The translations under genes were made by a program, and so were the position numbers. This document shows, piece after piece, positions 24,980 to 34,033 of a stretch of 64,000 bases of DNA. Positions within the stretch are counted from its first letter, which is position 1. Each line of letters opens with the position of its first letter. Location of the stretch: assembly GCA_016841565.1 (NCBI GenBank), contig JAENYX010000009.1, forward strand, positions 1 through 64,000, given 5' to 3'. The stretch is from Clostridium thermobutyricum. GTDB lineage: Bacteria > Bacillota > Clostridia > Ch29. The notes under the pieces are model-generated. The model was not told the DNA's origin. It saw nothing but the letters and a program-made list of their open reading frames with translations, and made no database searches.

Positions 24980-27103
24980 TTATTTCTCCTTGATAAATAC
25001 ATCATAAAGTTTTCTTTCCTGAGTTAAACACCATTGCCGAAACTCTTCAGATGTTTCACTGAATTCTTCATCTAATTTTGCTCTTCCATCTTTATCTATT
25101 TCTACTTCAAATGTTTCATGGTTAATTTTATATACTGGTTCAAAATACTTAACCCGTTTTTTTGTTTTTACCTCATATCCAATTCTTTTAATATCTTTAC
25201 AAAAAACCTGATAGTTCCGTTTCTTAAGCATTTCAAATTCCTTACTTCCTGGTTTGTAAGCTATAATTATGGATATATTAACTCCGGTTTCTGCAAATAC
25301 ATTAGCAGGTAAATCAAAAATTGCAACAATTCTCATTCTTTCCATAAGCCATTTTCTTGCTTCTTTATGTGCATCTATTGACGCAATTGAATTTGATAAT
25401 ACAATACCCATTCTTCCATTCTCTTTTAAGAGTCTATAAGCATTTTCAAGAAAGATAATCCCTAAATCTATTTTTTTGCCACCATATTTACCCCATAATT
25501 CATAACATTCAATGACTTCTCTATCTTTACTATCTTTAGGCTCAAATGCTCTATCTTCTCCAAAAGGGGGGTTAGTTAATACTACATCAAATTTTTTCAA
25601 CATCTTATCATCTGGCCTATTCTCCCATGCTCCGCGTTTATTCATAACTGGAATTAATTCTGCTAAATCTCCTTTTATATCAAACTTCGTTAACAAGGAA
25701 CCATATCCTGGTTTAGCTTTTATCTTTGCATTACCATCACCATTTAGTAGCATATTTAAAGTTGCCAGTTTAACCATATCTTCATCAATCTCAAGGCCAA
25801 AAATATTATTATCATCCAACTTGCTTTTTGAGTTCACATAAGCCACTGAAAGAAAGTCTGCGATTCCAACAGTTGGGTCAATAACACTTTCATTACCTCT
25901 AGCATTCACGATGTTCACCATAAACTCTATTAAGGGTAATGGCGTAACAAATTGTGCATTCTGGTCTTTTGAAAATGGTGTTGCAAATCTATAAAAAACT
26001 AACTGATATAAATCTGTCTTGTGCGATCTAACAAAAGAATAATCCTGGAACTGATTTACAACCTCTAATAATAGATTAATATGGTTTTCATTCTTTTCGT
26101 TTAGTGGATTATCTTTTAAAATTCTATAATATGTTCCTGAAGCTTCATCTCTTAATTTGTTTATTCTTTTAATAAAAGTCTGTAAACTCTCGTCTGCAAG
26201 TGTTCTATAGTTTTTTTCTTCATCAGTAATATAAAAATCTAGAAATATCTTTTTGTTCCTTTCATTTCTCTTCTCATCAAATATTTTTAGTGCTAGAATT
26301 TGTAAGAGAATTTCATATCCTTTCTGATTTACCATGCCTTGCTTATCCATAGTTCTGAGTATAACTGACATTGCATTATTAATTTGCGTTGAATGAACCC
26401 CGGATATCACTTCTAAATCATCTATACTCCTTTTTGAGCGGTCTAGTACTTTTGATGCCGTCCGTGCGATTAAGTCTTCGAAACTCGGTAGATTAAAATA
26501 TGGGTCGGGAAGGTGTAACGATAAGTCTTTCGACTGACTATTAATACCCAATATATTAAACTCTTCACTATATCTTAAAAATTTTCCCTTTACCTTTTTA
26601 AATAAATATAATTTTTCCGTATCGTATAGAATACCTAGACAGAAATCCCTTTCACTTTCCTTTAGATATGCTTTAAGCTGTTTATTCCATACAGACTCAA
26701 TATCTTTACTATCTTCTTTCTTAAACTCAATAACTACTAATAAATGTTGTCTTAACCACTCAAGAGCTTCTAAATCATTATCATTATGATATTTTTCATA
26801 CATCTCAAGCCAATCAGAACTATCAAAAATAGCTGCATCTAATATTAAATGTGATGACCTTTTATTTCCCTTTGGAAGATGAATCTCTGTTCCGATGTAA
26901 TCTTTTGGATATAGGCCGGAATTCACAGCAGCATATAAGAATTGCCACTTATAGTATTGCTCATTCTTTTTGTCTGTACTATATATTATTTTAGCAGTCT
27001 TCTTAAATGTTAAATGTTCAGGTAAAAAACACTCATACTCTTTGCATGTACTGTATCTATAATTAAATTCCTCCTTATAAAAAGAAAAAGTATATCCCAA
27101 CAC
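24980..27103 (-). CDS. Fused restriction nuclease-N6-adenine methyltransferase (BcgI-like RM subunit)
   Basis: 707 residues. Residues about 40-170 match a PD-(D/E)XK nuclease of the type I R-subunit N-terminal kind: D89 in HLILDAAIFD, E126/K128 in VVIEFKKED, Q142 in NKQLKAYL. A helical linker follows, then a gamma-class N6 methyltransferase: QFVTPLPLIEFM (384), SAM motif I as DPTVGIADFL (409-418) and catalytic NPPF (511-514). A fused R-M subunit plus separate S subunit is the layout of BcgI-like type IIB enzymes. Motif I differs from the usual DPxxGTGGFL, so methyl transfer should be tested. Confidence 0.85.
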   Translation of the reverse strand: MLGYTFSFYKEEFNYRYSTCKEYECFLPEHLTFKKTAKIIYSTDKKNEQYYKWQFLYAAVNSGLYPKDYIGTEIHLPKGNKRSSHLILDAAIFDSSDWLEMYEKYHNDNDLEALEWLRQHLLVVIEFKKEDSKDIESVWNKQLKAYLKESERDFCLGILYDTEKLYLFKKVKGKFLRYSEEFNILGINSQSKDLSLHLPDPYFNLPSFEDLIARTASKVLDRSKRSIDDLEVISGVHSTQINNAMSVILRTMDKQGMVNQKGYEILLQILALKIFDEKRNERNKKIFLDFYITDEEKNYRTLADESLQTFIKRINKLRDEASGTYYRILKDNPLNEKNENHINLLLEVVNQFQDYSFVRSHKTDLYQLVFYRFATPFSKDQNAQFVTPLPLIEFMVNIVNARGNESVIDPTVGIADFLSVAYVNSKSKLDDNNIFGLEIDEDMVKLATLNMLLNGDGNAKIKAKPGYGSLLTKFDIKGDLAELIPVMNKRGAWENRPDDKMLKKFDVVLTNPPFGEDRAFEPKDSKDREVIECYELWGKYGGKKIDLGIIFLENAYRLLKENGRMGIVLSNSIASIDAHKEARKWLMERMRIVAIFDLPANVFAETGVNISIIIAYKPGSKEFEMLKKRNYQVFCKDIKRIGYEVKTKKRVKYFEPVYKINHETFEVEIDKDGRAKLDEEFSETSEEFRQWCLTQERKLYDVFIKEK

Positions 27104-27312
27104 TATCGCCTCCTATCATAATAATTAGTGCAATCATTGGCATTTTTCACATTCGGTTTTTCCTTTTTATTGATTATTCATGTTAAATATTAATCATTAT
27201 TCTGGCAGATTACATGCACCATAAGGCACATAACCATGGCCTCTGCATCTTAGAAACTGTCAAGCTATAAATAATTAATTCAATAAAACTCACGTTTTTC
27301 CTTCACAAAACA

Positions 27313-27339
27313 GAAAAATGCTAGGCATAGTTGCCTAGC
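27313..27339 (-). terminator. Terminator of the Ntn-hydrolase cassette
   Basis: Minus strand GCTAGGCA-ACTA-TGCCTAGC followed by ATTTTTC. It separates the cassette from the restriction-modification operon. The rest of 27104-27312 is AT-rich and holds the R-M promoter region, with no gene seen. Confidence 0.85.
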
Positions 27340-27361
27340 TTGATACTAATCTAGATATATA

Positions 27362-27547
27362 CTATTTAGAATGGATGCTACTAGTAGCTTGGGCTCTTAC
27401 TCTCTCCAATGCTTTATTTGCAAGTATTGTCCCATAGCAGCTTGGGTCATCTTTTAGCTTTTTATACTTTTCCTCTTCTACTACAGTAGGTAAATATTCT
27501 TTTTCCCATTCTTCTATTGACTTATAAACTTTTTCTTTACACATCAT
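27362..27547 (-). CDS. Small protein coupled to the Ntn-hydrolase
   Basis: 61 residues from the double ATG at 27547, highly charged: VYKSIEEWEKEYLPTVVEEE then KYKKLKDDPSCYG. The start overlaps the last 11 bases of the Ntn-hydrolase gene, so translation is coupled; AGGGAGG lies about 15 bases upstream. A longer frame to 27649 would overlap far more. No known domain is recognised. Its co-transcription suggests a partner, regulator or immunity role for the hydrolase. Confidence 0.65.
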   Translation of the reverse strand: MMCKEKVYKSIEEWEKEYLPTVVEEEKYKKLKDDPSCYGTILANKALERVRAQATSSIHSK

Positions 27548-28844
27548 CGCCACAACTATCATCCTCCCTAAAATAATTCTGAAAAAACTGTAAATTACAC
27601 TCTTTGTTAAAATAATGTTTTCTTTTAATCCAAATAAATCCGTCACCACGAGATATAACTGCTACATCAATAGGGCCTCCCACAGTTTCTGCTTCCATAG
27701 TTATTTTTCGTTTAAGTGATGTTAAGTTAATTAATGCTTCCGCTAATGCCGCTAACTCGTCTTTTGGAAGATGCGCTACTACATTTAAGATGCGGTCAAT
27801 ATGGTTTTCCCTAATATGTTTTAACATTTCATTTCTAAATTCTTTGAATAGATCATTACCCTTTTTATTTAGTAATTTTGTTAATTCATCTTTTTTGTCG
27901 CCTACTTCAATATAGCCTAATAATATTTTCGGATAATTCTTTATAGTTTGCCCAATATAATTATCAATAAACTTAAACAAGTTCGGATTAATGCCTTGGA
28001 TAAAAGTATGCACCATCTCATCTTGAGCAAATGGCGTTATAGCGGCTGAACAGCCCACGCCAATATTGGTTGTTTTGTTGTCTTCTTTCTTATACTTGAG
28101 TTTACCATCTACTATCCCTTCGACTCTATATGCCATAAGCGAAGGAAACAAATCTTCTCTGCCAAAACCTGCTATAACAACTCCAGAAACGATGCTACTA
28201 AATATATCTTTACAGAACGTACACGTAGCGATATATTTTAATTTAGTTATTTCTGATTTGCTTAAAGGTAAATCAACAAATATTTCATGAATTATCTTTT
28301 CTAAAAGAGAATCCCTTTGTTTGACAAAATCATCAATAAACTCTTCTGTAAAATCGGATAATAGTTCATGCTCTTCCAATAACTTATGATGCTTATCGAT
28401 TGTAGATTGAGTTATTTGCTTTGTAAATGAATGAGTTAATTTATTCTTTTTTTCAATATGTTTTATTGCTATCTGCTTAATCTCTTCTCTCATCATTAAA
28501 TAATATGAATATATATTATCTTCAATGTATTCTGTTTTTTGACTTTCAGAATAAAAAGATGAGTTTTCAGATAGAAATTTTAAAAAATCTTCACAATACT
28601 CCTTCAGTTCAGAATATGCGTATTTGCCAATTTTTGTACGGTATGTTTTAATAATTGTCTCCCATGGTATCCCCATAAACTGTGCATTTCCATAAATCAT
28701 AATTCCTACTGGATTATATTTTGAAAGAGAGAAGAGTTTATTAGCAGAATTATATATCTTTTCTCGTTTACCTCCTAAGGTGACCGCGCTATCTGCTGCA
28801 AGTGCAACTGCCGTTTTATTCAATATAGCAATTTCTGCAGTCAT
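27537..28844 (-). CDS. Proteasome-like Ntn-hydrolase domain protein
   Basis: 435 residues. The N-terminus matches the start of proteasome beta/HslV chains: Thr2 (after Met removal the nucleophile), ILNKTAVALAADSAVTLGG with Asp18 at the position of proteasome D17, and KIYNSANKLFSL with Lys36 near the position of K33. After this comes PVGIMIYGNAQFMGIPWETI, like the strand after the Lys in the fold. The C-terminal 300 residues are a long helical region not found in proteasomes. It is alone with its small partner between terminators at the cargo site of the prophage. Function unknown; defence or host modification is inference. Confidence 0.7.
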   Translation of the reverse strand: MTAEIAILNKTAVALAADSAVTLGGKREKIYNSANKLFSLSKYNPVGIMIYGNAQFMGIPWETIIKTYRTKIGKYAYSELKEYCEDFLKFLSENSSFYSESQKTEYIEDNIYSYYLMMREEIKQIAIKHIEKKNKLTHSFTKQITQSTIDKHHKLLEEHELLSDFTEEFIDDFVKQRDSLLEKIIHEIFVDLPLSKSEITKLKYIATCTFCKDIFSSIVSGVVIAGFGREDLFPSLMAYRVEGIVDGKLKYKKEDNKTTNIGVGCSAAITPFAQDEMVHTFIQGINPNLFKFIDNYIGQTIKNYPKILLGYIEVGDKKDELTKLLNKKGNDLFKEFRNEMLKHIRENHIDRILNVVAHLPKDELAALAEALINLTSLKRKITMEAETVGGPIDVAVISRGDGFIWIKRKHYFNKECNLQFFQNYFREDDSCGDDV

Positions 28845-29010
28845 AGTATCACCTTCCGTTGCTTATTATATAATTATATGTTAATATTTCTTCTTTTTTT
28901 ATTGAATTCCTCCTAAAAGGACATAATTAAGATTAATTTTTCCCTTATAAAAACATATCTGCATCATAAAACATATAAAACACTGTGTAATTAATATATT
29001 GCTGCAATAT

Positions 29011-29037
29011 ATAAAAGGCCGGGGCATAGACCCCGGC
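29011..29037 (-). terminator. Terminator of the lysis genes
   Basis: Minus strand GCCGGGG-TCTAT-GCCCCGGC then TTTTATA, directly after the endolysin stop at 29046. It ends the whole late operon. The interval 28845-29010 is very AT-rich and should carry the promoter of the Ntn cassette; no clear -35 box is seen. Confidence 0.9.
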
Positions 29038-29045
29038 TAATAATC

Positions 29046-30419
29046 CTACCAAACAATAACTGAAAATAGTCTCCTGGTAGTGGATTTATGAAGTTTTCCA
29101 TCTACCTTTAATATTGTACTCCCTCCCCCATCAAGGGTTATCCCTCTATCGCAGCCCAGGTTCTTCAACGTATGCTGCCCTCGTTCTATACTACTATCCG
29201 GCCTAACGGCAATTACGGCCTTTCGTTTATTCGGATTATACCCTAAAACTGGCCGCCATGTAGCCCTAGCTATATCATCATATGGAGCAACAAAACCTGC
29301 CGATTTCATTTGGATTTCCGGTAGGATAGTACACCCTGACACCGCAAACCATACGTTTGGTTCTTTGTCTATAGTAAGTAACTCTCTGACAGCCACCGCT
29401 CCGTTTCGGTATACTATGAGCGTCCCGGCAGGTTTATCATGCGGTTGCCAGTTGTTTATTATTACTCCTTTGGATACCAGTATTCCCAATGGATATGTCT
29501 CGCCATTCGGTAAATGCCACTGGTAGCCGGAGGTAACGAAGTTGTCCAGGGGTATCAAATGCCCTGGTTTATCAAATATGGCTATCCTCAAGGCCATTGG
29601 GTCAACTTCTACAACATGGGTTTGGGACACTTTGTAATATTCGTATGTTAATGTATCAGGAGGTCTTGCTTTCAATGCTCCCCATGTTTCAGGGCCTACT
29701 ATTCCGTCTACCTTTAGCCCGTTGGCCTTTTGGAATTCAATAACTGCGGCTTCGGTTAATGGGCCAAAACTGCCGTCTACTTCTAGACCGCCCAATAATC
29801 TTTGTAACTCTTTCACGGCCTCTCCCTTGTCCCCTCGTCTTAATACTGGTTGCGGTGGCTCTGGTTTCGGCGGTTCCGGTTTCCGCTCCTTCTCCCGCAT
29901 ATACGCATCAAAACCGGCGGCTATTCCTTGGCATATCTTCTCAATGTTCAAATACTGCAGGTCGTCTGTGTTGTCCAGGAACAGAATATCGATTATTACA
30001 GTCGTTGTACTCCCGGTCAATCGGTTCATATAATAGTAATCCTCGCCCTTGCTGTTTTCCTTACTGAATACCCGCCTTATAGGAAGCTCTGTCGCCTCGC
30101 TCAAACAACGGGCAATATGCTGTGCCAGTTCTTCTCCGGCTTTGCTGAATTTTGAATGTATTACTTCAATCCCCCTGGCGTTGCCACCGCCAATATTGTA
30201 ATGTACCGAAAGACAGTAATCGTATTTGTCTTTCACTATCTCTGCACGGGTGTTACTGTTTAATGTCATGTCCTGCCGCCGGGTCATATTCGGCTCGTAT
30301 TCATCCAGCAGTTCTGCTAGCCTTAATGCCGTCGGTAATGTTAGGAATTTTTCGGTATACCCATTCGCTATTCCCCCTGGGTCGCCTCCACCGTGGCCCG
30401 GGTCAATAATAAGCTTCAC
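29046..30419 (-). CDS. Endolysin: amidase_3, peptidoglycan-binding and NAGPA-type domains
   Basis: 457 residues, three domains. Residues 1-175 are an N-acetylmuramoyl-L-alanine amidase (IDPGHGGGDPGG with zinc His, CLSVHYNIGGGNARGIEV with the second His). The position where family members have a catalytic Glu reads IIDILFLDN, so Asp stands in for Glu or the alignment shifts. Residues about 190-252 are a PG_binding_1 domain (GDKGEAVKELQRLLG ... VDGIVGPETWGALK). The C-terminal 200 residues match a phosphodiester glycosidase (NAGPA) domain ending in GITLDGGGSTIL. It follows holin-like genes and ends the late operon. Confidence 0.88.
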   Translation of the reverse strand: MKLIIDPGHGGGDPGGIANGYTEKFLTLPTALRLAELLDEYEPNMTRRQDMTLNSNTRAEIVKDKYDYCLSVHYNIGGGNARGIEVIHSKFSKAGEELAQHIARCLSEATELPIRRVFSKENSKGEDYYYMNRLTGSTTTVIIDILFLDNTDDLQYLNIEKICQGIAAGFDAYMREKERKPEPPKPEPPQPVLRRGDKGEAVKELQRLLGGLEVDGSFGPLTEAAVIEFQKANGLKVDGIVGPETWGALKARPPDTLTYEYYKVSQTHVVEVDPMALRIAIFDKPGHLIPLDNFVTSGYQWHLPNGETYPLGILVSKGVIINNWQPHDKPAGTLIVYRNGAVAVRELLTIDKEPNVWFAVSGCTILPEIQMKSAGFVAPYDDIARATWRPVLGYNPNKRKAVIAVRPDSSIERGQHTLKNLGCDRGITLDGGGSTILKVDGKLHKSTTRRLFSVIVW

Positions 30420-30420
30420 A

Positions 30421-30717
30421 TTATCCCTCCTTCTTTCTTTCAGCAGTTAACGCATAGGAACCCATAGCTGTCATAGCCACCAACACGCCGTTAAGCACAA
30501 GAAGAAATACATTCTCCGCATTAAGAGCCTTTTGGAAATATGCTACGCCAAACATAACTATCTCCGCATATAAAAAAACCACCCAGCGGGTGTGTATTTT
30601 GGCGATATATTTGTCTATCAACTCTTTTGTAAACTGTACCATCAGGTTTACCGTGAATACTGTTCCGGCATAGGTAGCCAGGTAATTCATAGTGATGAAC
30701 TCATTCATGCCTTCCAT
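30421..30717 (-). CDS. Holin
   Basis: 98 residues with three hydrophobic stretches (around 12-30, 45-63 and 70-90) and a charged C-terminus AERKKEG, in the position of a holin immediately before endolysin (one base gap). NYLATYAGTVFTVNLMVQFT is typical of small phage holins. It would form membrane holes that release endolysin at the end of the cycle. Confidence 0.8.
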   Translation of the reverse strand: MEGMNEFITMNYLATYAGTVFTVNLMVQFTKELIDKYIAKIHTRWVVFLYAEIVMFGVAYFQKALNAENVFLLVLNGVLVAMTAMGSYALTAERKKEG

Positions 30718-30721
30718 GCTC

Positions 30722-30943
30722 TCACCTCCCTATAGTCTGGATATACCAAATAAAAAAAGTCACCAATGAACCAATGATGGTGACTACAAGGGCCTTAATC
30801 CATGATGTTAGGTTGGACAACTCCTTGCATAAATTTCTGATTTGTACCTTTTGCTTTGCATCACTTATTTCTAATGCTACAATCCTGTCCTCATGGCCTT
30901 TTAACTGGCCGACTACTTCATCATGCCTGTCACATACTCCCAT
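30722..30943 (-). CDS. XhlA-like holin partner / haemolysin
   Basis: 73 residues from ATG 30943, chosen for GGGAGGGG upstream. An N-terminal coiled coil (HDEVVGQLKGHEDRIVALE) and one C-terminal membrane segment (ALVVTIIGSLVTFFIWYI) are the XhlA layout. XhlA-type proteins associate with the membrane and assist the holin/endolysin pair, as in PBSX. Confidence 0.8.
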   Translation of the reverse strand: MGVCDRHDEVVGQLKGHEDRIVALEISDAKQKVQIRNLCKELSNLTSWIKALVVTIIGSLVTFFIWYIQTIGR

Positions 30944-30956
30944 AGGCCACCCCTCC

Positions 30957-32063
30957 CTACCTTCTAACTTCCGCACTTATTTGCTCAAGTTCGGCTTTAA
31001 TCCTATCCGTCAATGTCGGCCATGTATTGCCGAAAACCGCTTCTAGTCTAAACCCACTTGGCTCGTATATCTCTTTTACTTCGATTATCCGGGTGTTTAG
31101 GGTAACACCCCAATCCTTACTCTGGATAGTTACTATGTCGCCTAAATCCCAATCCTGCCCATAAACAAAAGGCCCATAGGTTAATACCTCGGCCTCGAAT
31201 AATGCCTGCCTATTTAGCTCTGACAGCCTCTGCTGGCCCCGAACATGAAGGGCCCCCACTTCTTCAACATCTCTGGCATCTATAAATACTTCCCGGCGTT
31301 CTGCCCCGGTAGCTGTTCCAACTTCGACAATTGTCCTTTCTATACCTTCGCCTTGACCACCGACATAAGCAAAGTTTTTATATCCTATGTCGCTTTCAGC
31401 GTATCTTTGCCCTTTGATAGCATCAAGGTCGGTGGAGAATATGACTGGTGGGTTTTCTGTCTGCCCTGCGGTCAAATCCCGGCCTGCGTATACTTCAAAT
31501 ACCCATTTCATCTGTGTAAAATCGGGGTGTATATTCCATCCAAGTCCGGCTGCAAGGCTTATCTTTTCCAATTCTTCTGCAACAGATTTCAACCTGCTTT
31601 GCCATTCCATGTTGCTTCCCCTGCCTTGGTCGGGTGCTATAGCCATAAAGCCAACCTTCCGGCCTGTATCTACCGGATTTATAAAATGGGCATCAATATA
31701 ATGCTTCATCACCGTTTCTGCAGGGCCGATGATGCTATCATGCTCCTGCCCTACCGGTGGAATTGTTATTCTCCAATCTGCCGCCGCAGATAGAGCATGA
31801 CCGGTTATGTTCCATTGTTCACTTACCTTTCCCCTTTCATCAAGACCGATTTGCCGGTCAACAATAAAACCAGCCTTGGACGGTTCTTTTCCTAATACGA
31901 TTATGTTTCCCTTTTGTAGCTTGTTGGCATTCTGTTTGTGGCGGTTAATCTGTAGCTGAAACTCTCCGGGCCGGTGCCATCGGCGAATAAATATAAGGGC
32001 TTCGTAGTTGTCTATCTCCGTTACGAATTCAAGCTGTGGGGTAAATATGCGGATTGGCTTCAT
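30957..32063 (-). CDS. Tail/baseplate protein, ReqiPepy6 gp37-like
   Basis: 368 residues. Starts with MKPIRIFTPQLEFVTEIDNY and has IFIRRWHRPGEFQLQINRH and GKVSEQWNITGHAL, the pattern of the Gp37-like tail-associated proteins common in Firmicutes siphophages. It lies downstream of the tail fibre gene. Probably part of the baseplate hub or tail tip that contacts the cell wall. Confidence 0.8.
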   Translation of the reverse strand: MKPIRIFTPQLEFVTEIDNYEALIFIRRWHRPGEFQLQINRHKQNANKLQKGNIIVLGKEPSKAGFIVDRQIGLDERGKVSEQWNITGHALSAAADWRITIPPVGQEHDSIIGPAETVMKHYIDAHFINPVDTGRKVGFMAIAPDQGRGSNMEWQSRLKSVAEELEKISLAAGLGWNIHPDFTQMKWVFEVYAGRDLTAGQTENPPVIFSTDLDAIKGQRYAESDIGYKNFAYVGGQGEGIERTIVEVGTATGAERREVFIDARDVEEVGALHVRGQQRLSELNRQALFEAEVLTYGPFVYGQDWDLGDIVTIQSKDWGVTLNTRIIEVKEIYEPSGFRLEAVFGNTWPTLTDRIKAELEQISAEVRR

Positions 32064-32076
32064 TTTATCACCCGCT

Positions 32077-32217
32077 TTACAGGTTGTTCTTAATCTCGTC
32101 CTTCTCGTCTTCGGTCAATGCCGGGTATCCAATTAAAACTTCCTCTACTTCTTTGTCCTCTTGTGTCATCCTATTCTTCACTACGCGGACAAATATGTTA
32201 AGTTTCCATTTAGGCAT
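32077..32217 (-). CDS. Small XkdX-position tail-region protein
   Basis: 46 residues: MPKWKLNIFVRVVKNRM then a charged stretch and YPALTEDEKDEIKNNL. It overlaps the preceding gene by 8 bases and stands where XkdX-like small proteins stand in other phages. No function known. Confidence 0.65.
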   Translation of the reverse strand: MPKWKLNIFVRVVKNRMTQEDKEVEEVLIGYPALTEDEKDEIKNNL

Positions 32218-32491
32218 CTATAGCACCCCCTAATATGGCGGCTATTGCCTGCTCTATATCATCAAGTCGCTGTTCTATTATGCTTTTCTCCTGTTCCTTC
32301 GGCATAATAGTTTCTTCCTGTGCAAAATTAGCAATCATTTCTTCTGCAAGTGCAATAGATTCCGCTTCAGTCATTTGTTGTCGAGTGCCGGGGAAGAACG
32401 GCTGATTTAATATTTCCGCCTCATCCCTAAATATTTTAAATCCAGCATGATTATCCGAAATTGGATATAGCTCATATCTAAAATTGCTCAT
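32210..32491 (-). CDS. Hypothetical tail-region protein
   Basis: 93 residues, start MSNFRYELYPISDNHAGFKI, C-terminal half a helical, coiled-coil-like segment (KSIIEQRLDDIEQAIAAILG). It follows the tail fibre gene by 12 bases and may serve as a fibre assembly chaperone; that is inference from position only. Confidence 0.7.
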   Translation of the reverse strand: MSNFRYELYPISDNHAGFKIFRDEAEILNQPFFPGTRQQMTEAESIALAEEMIANFAQEETIMPKEQEKSIIEQRLDDIEQAIAAILGGAIDA

Positions 32492-32503
32492 ATAAGCACC
32501 CCC

Positions 32504-34030
32504 TTAAAATTCAGCAAGGAGCCCAAAAATAGCACTCTGCGAACATATGAGTATCATTTTATGGGATGTATTGTATTTCAGCCCCTTGCTATACGGTATA
32601 TAAGTCGTAGTGACAGATTGTCCAGTATCCTTATTTGTAATCCTAACAAAACCGTTGCCACTAGATGCATAATCCTCTATATATAGAATATGATTATCTC
32701 CGGCGTCACGGTTTATATAGTTATTCAATGGCTCGCTCCATCCCGAGGAATGAGTACCGGAAGAGATGTTATAATTATATTTTTGGATGCCATCACGATT
32801 ATAGTTAATCGAATGAGTAGCTTTATCGTACCAAAGATACTTATCCCCTACTGTACTCGTTGAATTGGTTTGGGAATATAGCGTACTAGCTGTATCATTT
32901 GAAAGATTATATCGCCATAATCTCTTATAGTAACTATCACTACTGCCATCATAGTAATGGCCACCCAAAATATAAAGATATTGGCCATCAGAACATATAA
33001 CCGGGCTAATAGGTTTATAGTTATCATTTGCAATTTCATAACTATAGAATGAACCTATTAATGTTGCCACCCCTCCATTTATGGGGAATTGATATAACTC
33101 GACTAATACGCCCTCTGTGCCAGAAGATTTATATCTGCTATGCACAATATAGAAGTAATCCCCAACCCTAGCAATAGATGATGGGCTAATAGGCAGAGCA
33201 CCGGTATAGAGTGCATTTATATTAGAAAGGTCTGAAATATCTATTATGCTGAAACTCGACCCGGTGGTTATTAATAAACGATTACCATAAGCATAGAAGT
33301 TACCGATTACACCTAAATCGGAGAGTGCAACAAGCTGAATGCGGTTCTGTAAAATAGTATAAACCGATTTATCAAACATCTTCTTATGAGTATAGAATGT
33401 ATCTCCATTTATTATATTCATCAAAAGAGGATTGTCCTCAATATCAGCCTTCTCCTGCGGCGTCAACTGGTCGGGGAAATGAACATACAACCATGCGTCA
33501 AGCGGTACTGCCCCCTTCGGGTACCATGCAGGCTTTGCTTGATACCGGACATATCCGCATATCGCTTCATTATCCCGTTCATCAGTTATATCATCCGCCA
33601 GTATAATGCCGCTTGCGGCCCTTACTCTTACTTGTGCTAAACTTATTTCGTGTATATTTCCTTCTCTAACAGGTTCCGGGGGAACGGGGTTAACGTTCAC
33701 TTCGCCCTTTCGGACAAAAGCTTTAATATATCGGTTTTCATCATTCAAATCCAATCGCAATACAACCCTGTCAATCCTGTCATTGACCGGGTCAGCGGCT
33801 TCATGAGTTAACTCCAAGTCACTATCGTTTTCATAAAAATAACCTTCGATAAAAGCTCTTCCAGACTTGACTGTGCTGTTCATGCTATCGCCTGCGGCGG
33901 TCACTTCCAGAGAATCAAGCTGTTCCCCGAATATCCCTCCTTTTATGAGGGTGCTAAAATATTTCGCCCAATCGGAAGAATAATACCGCCTGTCCCCAAA
34001 ACTTCGGAAAAACATGGATTTCTCTGCCAT
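32504..34030 (-). CDS. Tail fibre / receptor-binding protein
   Basis: 508 residues. The N-terminal 190 match phage baseplate/fibre proteins (MFFRSFGDRRYYSSDWAKYF, GGIFGEQLDSLEV, ITDERDNEAICGYV). The C-terminal 270 are rich in beta strands with repeats like FSIIDISDLSNINALYTG and ICSDGQYLYILGGHYYD, suggesting a beta-propeller fold. It lies between the distal tail protein and a small putative chaperone, the usual place for host recognition. Confidence 0.75.
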   Translation of the reverse strand: MAEKSMFFRSFGDRRYYSSDWAKYFSTLIKGGIFGEQLDSLEVTAAGDSMNSTVKSGRAFIEGYFYENDSDLELTHEAADPVNDRIDRVVLRLDLNDENRYIKAFVRKGEVNVNPVPPEPVREGNIHEISLAQVRVRAASGIILADDITDERDNEAICGYVRYQAKPAWYPKGAVPLDAWLYVHFPDQLTPQEKADIEDNPLLMNIINGDTFYTHKKMFDKSVYTILQNRIQLVALSDLGVIGNFYAYGNRLLITTGSSFSIIDISDLSNINALYTGALPISPSSIARVGDYFYIVHSRYKSSGTEGVLVELYQFPINGGVATLIGSFYSYEIANDNYKPISPVICSDGQYLYILGGHYYDGSSDSYYKRLWRYNLSNDTASTLYSQTNSTSTVGDKYLWYDKATHSINYNRDGIQKYNYNISSGTHSSGWSEPLNNYINRDAGDNHILYIEDYASSGNGFVRITNKDTGQSVTTTYIPYSKGLKYNTSHKMILICSQSAIFGLLAEF

Positions 34031-34033
34031 ACG

